64,000 nucleotides of DNA from Strongylocentrotus droebachiensis. Taxonomy: Eukaryota > Echinodermata > Echinoidea > Camarodonta > Strongylocentrotidae. The DNA lies in contig JAVYIG010006380.1 in the NCBI GenBank assembly GCA_035222895.1, positions 1-64,000 of the forward strand. The letters are read 5' to 3'. The position numbers and the translations under genes were made by a program. Of this stretch, positions 58,901 through 64,000 are shown piece by piece. Each line of letters starts with the position of its first letter. The first letter of the stretch is position 1. Below the pieces are notes generated by a model. The model saw only the letters and a list, made by a program, of their open reading frames with translations, had not been told where the DNA came from and searched no databases.

Positions 58901-61900
58901 AATACAGATAAAAAACGTACCGGTATACAGATAAACTTAGAACCAATAAACCTGTCATGTTATGGTCTAGTGCATAGATCCCAAGACTGTGTATCACAGG
59001 GTATAGGGTTGTAATCCTTGTCAGTTCATTATGGCAAGACATTAATCTACATACCGGTATAAGAAAAGTGAAGTAGGTGGCTACCCATATTGTTCTTGAA
59101 ATGAAAGTGTGTGTTGAGCCTGTTTGACAGAGATAAAGCTGGGGTAATCATATAGAAAACTATTTCATTGACTTGATTATTTATATAAAACATTGATAGG
59201 CTTTTAATAGGCCTATTTGAAAGATTACAAAATTATTATAAAATCACAATTACTTCAGATCGAGGGCAAGGTCAACAATCTCACCTCCGCATTTCTCCTG
59301 TTTCTCGCTCTCATTGGCAAGCAATCGCATTGTGGGAAAATTGTCCAGCATGGCTGCCACATGACTGACAGTGCAGCGGAGTCCGTAGCCAGGCTCGGCA
59401 TTGAAGTCTGAGCACAGCCCAACCTGTTCTGCGCTTAACATCTGTCCACAAAAGAACAATCAATTTTATTTTATTTCCTCTGACTGCATTGAAGGTGTTA
59501 GCTTTCTCATATACTTGGGTGTGTGAGTGTTTGGTTTTTATAGAGGTGTATAAATCAGATGATAATAATGATAATAATAATAGTGGCTGCTTGTACCATG
59601 CACAGGTCTACCTTTCGGTGCTCATGGCGCTTATATACAATCATTAAAGTCTATTGTCTGACCGTTTACGTCAACATAGAGAAGACTTGACGCTGACAAT
59701 GACTAATTTTGTATTAGGCTATGTCTACATTGTCTACATTTTATACAAGCATTAAAAGGGGAAGTCCACCCTGATATTAAGTTGGTTTCAATAAAAGCAG
59801 AAAAATGAGATAAAAACAAATTAGTGAAAGTTTGAGAAATATCCAATTAAAAATAGTAATGTTATGAATTTTTGGAGTTGTCATCAGTGAAACACAAATT
59901 GGCAACAATGGTATATCTTATAAGCTCCTCTCCAATTTACTCTTGGAAACGCCATTAATCGCAACAACAACAAGCTCTTCACAGAAAATGTCATTAAACT
60001 TCTATTTCTTGGTTAAAGATGACAGAATAGATTTGTTTCATACAGGGGTTGTATAATGAAATAATAACATTTAGGGTGAATGTATGATTAAGAAAAAATG
60101 GGAGGGGACCTCGCAAGATTTGTCACAGAGTTGCCAATTTGTGTTTGGTTGATCGCATCTTCAAAAAATTCATAACTTTCTTATTTTCAATTGGCTTTTG
60201 CTCAACTTTCACTGACCTGCTTCTCTCATCTTTCTGCTTCTATTAACTCAAACTTAATATCAGGATGGACTTCCCCTTTTAATATCATGGCACAATTTTC
60301 CTGGAGGTGATGCTTGTTTGAATATGGGTACATGTACTTCCAGCTGCCCCCTCCCCTTTTCCATCATCCCCTCATATGACCCCATCGTATCCCCATCTGC
60401 ACCTCTTACACCTATATTGGATCTTTCAATCAATATCAGATATCTTGGTGTAGTATTTTTACACAGGACCAACTTTTATCTTTATTCAACCTAAAGCATT
60501 TGGGTAATTTTACTGCCTCTCTATCTCAAATATCGCCTATGGATTACTGAAAATTGTGTTGACTACAGTTTTAATCAGTTATAGTATACTGGAGGCGCAC
60601 ACAAGTAGTTAATTCCATTCAACTGAATTGTATTGTATTAGTAATATTTTGTTGCTTTTAAGCTATTGAACATGTAGAATAATTATACTAAAATAGTCAA
60701 TACCACATGTGCGCTTAGAAACGCCTGTATTAAGCGCCCTATAAATGTAATTATTATTAATTATTATTACACTTAACAAGAAAGACATAGGTTAAGTACC
60801 TCCTTGGCATGCTTAAGAACAGCCGTACCCAGAGGGTGTTCACTGCCAGACTCTGCTGTCCCACAGATAGCAAGGAATTCTTCCTCTGTCATGCTGTCCA
60901 ATCCAGCAGAGAAAAGCTTAGTCCTCATAACCCTTGGTTTACCATAGGTCACAGTCCCTGTCTTATCAAACACAACTGTCTTCACCTGTTAAAAGAAGGT
61001 AGAAACGAAAGAAGATTTAAAGGCCATTCACTTTTCCCACACACAGGCTCAATAAAAATAAAAAAAATATTTTTCATGTTTTCAGACTGACTTAAACATG
61101 TAGCTCAGTCAGTTTGGTCGACAATGGTTCAATTTATGTTAAATTGTCACAGTAATATATTTTCTGGAATTTTTAACACTTTTATGACCTGGGACCTTAG
61201 ACCTCTTAGAATGAAAATCTCATCAATTCATTCATGCTCATTCATACTTCACCCAAGATGGGTTTGAAATGCCTCATTGCTTTTCAAGTATCATGGTTAC
61301 AAGATATTTTTCTTTTTAAAAATAATGTTATGACCCTGCAACCTTTGACCTTTGACCTCTTTCACTCAATATCTAGTCACTTCATACTTGCATGCTCATA
61401 CATAATCCCTCCAAGTTTCTTTTTTAATCTGTTGAATGGTTTTCAAGTTATTGTGGTAATGATAATTTCTGGTATTTTAAAAATCTTTTATGACCCTGTG
61501 ATCTTTGACCCTTTCCACCCAAAATGTAGTCCATGCATGCTCATACATACTCCCTTCGAATTAAAAGAAAAATCTATTGAATGATTGTCAAGTTATCAGG
61601 GTAACGGGATGGACAGGCAGATGAACGGAAGGACAACCCGAAAGCTTAACACCTTTCGGTGGTGGAGGCATACAAATGTAAACACAACAAGTAAACAATA
61701 ATGTCTTACCTTGTGGGCCATTTCCAGGGGTTCACCCCCTTTGATCAAGATGCCGTTTCTCGCCCCAATCCCGGTGCCTACCATCACTGCAGTGGGGGTT
61801 GCCAAACCTAGGGCGCAGGGGCAGGCAATAGCCATGACAGCAATGGCAAGCTCAAAGGCAAAAGAAAAGATGGTTTCCATTCTTTCTTGATGAATCACCT

Positions 61901-64000
61901 CTTCGGTCTGAAGATAATCAATGATATAAGATAAAGACAGAGTGATATTATGATACCCTTTCAAAGTAAATAATCTGTGGGGCCTATGGCATTGGATGGG
62001 GTTACAGGTAAAATGCATAATATATAACATGTGTTTACACTTGTTACTACAGCATTAAAGATGACCAAACTATCTTTAAAATCTTGCACAAATCTCACGA
62101 ACTTACTGATGGATGGACAAGATCTCCTAAATGATGCCTAAACAGACAGAGAGTCTTTAAAGAGATGGTTCATTGAAATGTGGAAAATGGGCAAATTACA
62201 CCTCTACAGATTACTGAGAACATTAACAAATTGAGCAAAGTACTTTTGAAGCCCTCACTGTTGTGAGGAATAAATTAAATGCAATTTTGTTACCCTTTCC
62301 TGAACCCACTCACTAAGTGAATTGACGGCGTTGTTTTACATGCGAAAGTATGACGTCACAATATGAACAACCTACATCACACATTCGGGACAATGTTGGA
62401 TACCCATTGCAATTTTCAGATATGGGTTAACGTTGTTAGTAACTATATTTACCGCCAGTGGTGATATTTCCTCTTTTTTGGGGCATTTTGAATGAGATAC
62501 ACTGAATAAATGATACTTTCTACAAATGTTTGTTTGATTATTATTTATTTTTCCGTCACATTTGAGCATAAAAATCGGGAAAATAATCACACTCTGAGGG
62601 CACTTCAGCGTGTATGTGTCTGATCTGGGAAGGCAAAGGACATTTTGCATGCTGACCTAACGACTCTTTTGGAGTGAAATAGGCGACAAATTTACATAGA
62701 ATTGTCCAGATATTCATTACAAAAATGTGTGATTAGGCTGATTAATTTACATTTTTGATAAATTAAGTCGTATAGGACCCTGATAAACCGAGAGAAACAG
62801 ATCAGTCCGGTTCGCGATTCACGGCTAGCTCGAGCGCCGGGCTACGGGCTAGGCTGGCTAGCAAGCTGCGCTAGATGTGTGATGCACGCATAATTATAGA
62901 GGTCAGTGTATTGCACACATAGTACATGCACAGAGTACGCACGCACAGCTACCAGCTACGGGAAACTTGAACGCTACATCAACAATATATTCCATCGCTT
63001 TTTGGAAGTTATATACCATTTATCTAGACTAACGTCAGATTAAGAACCAAAACCATGCCATTGAGGAGCCTTCTGGAGTATACTCAAGTATGTTTTCGTC
63101 CATATCCATATTTCCAGGGGATTTTGATGAAGGTAAACAGCGTTAGTTATAAATGGGTACGGTACTCGAGAGTCAATGCAAATCGCACGCAAACTGCAAC
63201 TCGCGTCGTCAATCGTTTCAGCTGAGCGGCCCGCTGTTCATATTGTGATGTCACTTCGAAAATCAGCTGACTTACGATGTTTTAGGGGCGTTGCGTGGGT
63301 TGATTTTTCTTCAAGTTCAATCAACTTTTATAAATTTCGCTCGAATGTACAAGTTACACAAATGTAATGATTTTACTCAGTGTCATTTTTCGATTGCAAT
63401 GATACCAAATTAAGTCAAGTTTGAAATCAATAAACCATCTCTTTAAATAACTATTTTTTTCATTGGATTTTAACAGACCCGGTAGTAACCATCTAGAAGA
63501 TTGCAATAGAGATAGAGATCATGATTAAGCATGTTGAGCATTCTCTTGGGATGTAATAAATCCAAATAAAGTCTCTGAAGCACAAGTAGAGTTTAACAAC
63601 TAGGCAAATGAATACAAACATATGTAATATTGAACAACAAATCTTCTAAAGTTTGAGTAATCATTTGTTAGCCTAGCAGAGAAAATATTATTAGTTTCTC
63701 TGCTGTATGTACATTTAATTTTTTTCATTTTTAAACATCCTTTCCTATTATTATACTGGAAATGAAATGAAATAGGGATAGGTAAAACAATTCATCTTTG
63801 GAAAGTAGGTAAGTACGAATAGGTTTAAGGTCTCTTGTTACAAGAAGGGTTTGCTTACAGCATTTTCAGCAGGTGGGGAGTATATAGGAACTATTTCAAT
63901 GTCCACAAATCCAATAGTTATCCAGATACCCAATGTTATGATGGATAAGAAGAGAATGGTTGGAACAAAGCGCCCGGATATCTTGTCTGCAATCTGCTGT
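49861..64000 (-). CDS. ATP7: ATP7-type copper-transporting P1B ATPase (3' part, 10 exons, runs off right edge)
   Basis: Pumps Cu(I) across Golgi/vesicle or plasma membranes using ATP. Exons, 5' to 3' on the minus strand: 64000-63859 (cut by the window), 61907-61710, 60985-60800, 59441-59285, 58751-58593, 57506-57364, 53521-53318, 52830-52713, 51384-51282 and 49924-49861. Together they give 490 residues with all phases consistent. Motifs in order: ion-path CPC in [16 protein letters not shown], phosphorylation site DKTGT, ATP-site SEHPLG, N-domain [20 protein letters not shown], then TM7 YN and TM8 MxxS motifs typical of copper pumps. The N-terminal metal-binding domains, the first membrane helices and most of the actuator domain are beyond the edge. 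Invertebrates usually have one ATP7, so ATP7A versus ATP7B is not assigned. Confidence 0.96.
50030..50290. repeat. G/C-run repeat ending GGATCCGCCACTG
   Basis: Long G runs (about 28 at 50106-50129) and C runs with CCCTCCCTGGATCCGCCACTG at the end, like other G/C-run blocks in the window. Confidence 0.6.
50567..50880 (+). repeat. Dispersed repeat, forward copy of an inverted pair
   Basis: Reads TTTGCAGCCAACATCAAATC, TTCAAATTATGCAAGGA and AACATACATAAAATGAGCTG. Nearly identical by eye to the reverse complement of 57540-57852. Lies in the ATP7 intron between exons I and J. Confidence 0.88.
51282..51384 (-). CDS. ATP7: ATP7 exon I: TM8
   Basis: Acceptor TTCTTCAG; donor CT|GTAAGT. Encodes [20 protein letters not shown], with the conserved Met and Ser of the last transmembrane helix. 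Confidence 0.95.
52713..52830 (-). CDS. ATP7: ATP7 exon H: TM7
   Basis: Acceptor CCTTCAG; donor GCTG|GTAAGA. Encodes [20 protein letters not shown] and VGIPIAAG, with the YN pair conserved in copper pumps. Confidence 0.96.
53318..53521 (-). CDS. ATP7: ATP7 exon G: GDGVNDSP
   Basis: Acceptor ATGGTAG; donor AAG|GTAGGC; 68 codons, phase 0. Encodes [33 protein letters not shown] and [17 protein letters not shown]; the Asp pair binds magnesium. Confidence 0.97.
54475..55168 (+). CDS. GIY-YIG endonuclease domain of a Penelope-like element, 5'-truncated
   Basis: Open frame after a TAG at about 54472: [18 protein letters not shown], then [18 protein letters not shown] (the GIY and YIG motifs), [11 protein letters not shown] (conserved Arg), and further on [11 protein letters not shown] (conserved Glu). 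A Pro/Thr/Ser-rich tail ends with a basic cluster and TAA near 55168. The arrangement matches the C-terminal endonuclease of Penelope-like elements. No start codon is needed because the frame is a truncated polyprotein. Probably dead in this copy. Confidence 0.78.
55419..55451 (+). ncRNA. Candidate minimal hammerhead ribozyme of the Penelope-like element
   Basis: CTGAAGA, a 6-bp stem (GGACAG/CTGTCC) with a 5-nt loop, then GAAAC directly followed by GTC. Hammerhead cores are CUGANGA, stem II, GAAA, and a cleavage triplet such as GUC. Penelope-like elements are known to carry such ribozymes with a very short stem III. Stem I was not resolved. Confidence 0.5.
55889..56970. repeat. G-rich 11-bp minisatellite, about 98 copies
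   Basis: Unit GGGTTGAGGG(A/T), with occasional GTC variants, almost perfect over 1.08 kb. Four G-triplets every 22 bases make it a dense G-quadruplex candidate. The minus strand has no stop in any frame, so long Pro-rich frames ([11 protein letters not shown]) are by-products. In the ATP7 intron between exons F and G. Confidence 0.97.
57020..57330. repeat. Purine-rich GAA/GAAAA stretch
   Basis: Imperfect polypurine on the plus strand, polypyrimidine on the ATP7 strand just downstream of exon F. Confidence 0.85.
57364..57506 (-). CDS. ATP7: ATP7 exon F: TGDN hinge
   Basis: Acceptor TATGTAG; donor CAG|GTAAAC. Encodes [17 protein letters not shown] and [19 protein letters not shown], the P-domain. 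Confidence 0.96.
57540..57852 (-). repeat. Dispersed repeat, inverted copy
   Basis: Minus-strand sequence matches 50567-50880 across about 310 bp. Lies in the ATP7 intron between exons E and F. Confidence 0.88.
58310..58560. repeat. (CAC)n/(CAT)n microsatellite
   Basis: Imperfect trinucleotides next to ATP7 exon E. Confidence 0.9.
58593..58751 (-). CDS. ATP7: ATP7 exon E: nucleotide-binding domain
   Basis: Acceptor AATTTCAG; donor GATG|GTAAGA. Encodes [18 protein letters not shown] and [11 protein letters not shown], the end of the N-domain. Confidence 0.95.
58950..59160 (+). repeat. Old SINE copy
   Basis: TGGTCTAGTGCATAGATCCC head, GCAAGACATTAATCTACATA body and AAAGCTGGGGTAATCAT tail resemble the 31404 family. 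Confidence 0.6.
59285..59441 (-). CDS. ATP7: ATP7 exon D: nucleotide-binding domain
   Basis: Acceptor GTGGACAG; donor GGAG|GTGAGA. Encodes [19 protein letters not shown], matching the ATP7 N-domain GxGxxC element. Confidence 0.93.
59752..60282. mobile_element. MITE-like element with ~170-bp terminal inverted repeats
   Basis: Starts TTAAAAGGGGAAGTCCACCC and ends with its reverse complement GGATGGACTTCCCCTTTTAA. The arms can be followed inward through AAGCAGAAA...GATGAG, GTTATGAATTTTT and ACACAAATTGGCAAC. No coding capacity. In an ATP7 intron. Confidence 0.85.
60800..60985 (-). CDS. ATP7: ATP7 exon C: phosphorylation site
   Basis: Acceptor TTAACAG; donor GAG|GTACTT; 62 codons. Encodes [19 protein letters not shown] and [15 protein letters not shown]. 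Asp of DKTGT is phosphorylated in the cycle; His of SEHPL corresponds to the residue most often mutated in human Wilson disease. Confidence 0.97.
61160..61675. repeat. Dispersed repeat with TTTGACC motifs
   Basis: Three degenerate blocks of TTTATGACC...CTTTGACC...CATGCTCATACATA...TCAAGTTAT, ending GGACAACCCGAAAGCTTAAC and CTTTCGGTGGTGGAGGCAT. Looks like an internally repeated non-autonomous element. Confidence 0.65.
61710..61907 (-). CDS. ATP7: ATP7 exon B: CPC helix
   Basis: Acceptor ATCTTCAG; donor AAG|GTAAGA; 66 codons. Encodes [31 protein letters not shown] and [10 protein letters not shown]. The CPC pair is the copper site in the membrane. Confidence 0.97.
62153..63450. mobile_element. 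Possible TTAA-bounded non-autonomous DNA transposon
   Basis: CTTTAAAGAGATGGTTCATTGA at the left and the inverse TCAATAAACCATCTCTTTAAA at the right, 1.3 kb apart; a CpG-rich patch (CTCGAGCGCCGGGC) sits inside. No open frame of note. Only about 20 bp of terminal repeat supports this. Confidence 0.5.
63859..64000 (-). CDS. ATP7: ATP7 exon A (partial): membrane helix before CPC helix
   Basis: Truncated by the window edge; donor GCT|GTAAGC. Encodes QQIADKISG and [20 protein letters not shown], matching the ATP7 segment that follows the actuator domain. Confidence 0.93.

Noticed and set aside
61234-61584. 116-residue plus-strand frame
   Set aside because: Lies wholly in a TTTGACC-type dispersed repeat inside an ATP7 intron, without family motifs.
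1-64000. CRISPR array, operon or prokaryotic defence system
   Set aside because: All recognised genes are split by introns and belong to animal families; the tandem repeats lack spacer-repeat structure.

Overview
The window is eukaryotic and comes from an animal. Coding sequence is broken into short exons with canonical GT/AG introns, and the three gene families present are metazoan. The heavy load of trinucleotide arrays, SINEs, foldback elements, a LINE, a Penelope-like element and the AT-rich background suit a marine invertebrate. An echinoderm such as a sea urchin is my best guess. That is an inference from style and gene content; no species-diagnostic marker was seen.

Layout. (1) 1-2700: tandem repeats and homopolymer-rich repeats, no gene seen. 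(2) 2710-16704, plus strand: the 3' part of an ionotropic glutamate receptor gene (end of the amino-terminal domain, both ligand-binding lobes, pore, M3, M4, C-tail), closest by eye to the delta/kainate group. Its introns hold an inverted minisatellite, a 75-bp minisatellite and a 530-bp GAA array. (3) 16705-24654: mostly non-coding, with a 1-kb CTA array and two small possible exons of an unidentified gene at 23078-23562. (4) 24655-40494, minus strand: a complete 13-exon animal haem peroxidase gene (about 858 codons) with signal peptide, pro-region, an unusual Arg/Lys/Glu-rich helix and every catalytic residue. (5) 40495-49860: intergenic repeat field with GTA arrays, a foldback element, a LINE and a duplicated ~0.9-kb block. 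(6) 49861-64000, minus strand: the 3' ten exons (490 codons) of an ATP7-type copper-transporting P-type ATPase, running off the right edge. Its introns hold a Penelope-like retroelement fragment with a candidate hammerhead ribozyme, a 1.1-kb G-rich 11-bp minisatellite, two TTAA-bounded inverted-repeat elements and a pair of inverted repeats around four exons.

The three genes are functionally unrelated (synaptic-type receptor, secreted oxidative enzyme, copper pump). The receptor and peroxidase genes are tail to tail; peroxidase and ATPase lie on the same strand. Exon models were built by hand from reading frame, splice signals and family motifs, and phases were checked arithmetically. Two junctions are uncertain: receptor exons 1/2 and the peroxidase exon 12 acceptor.
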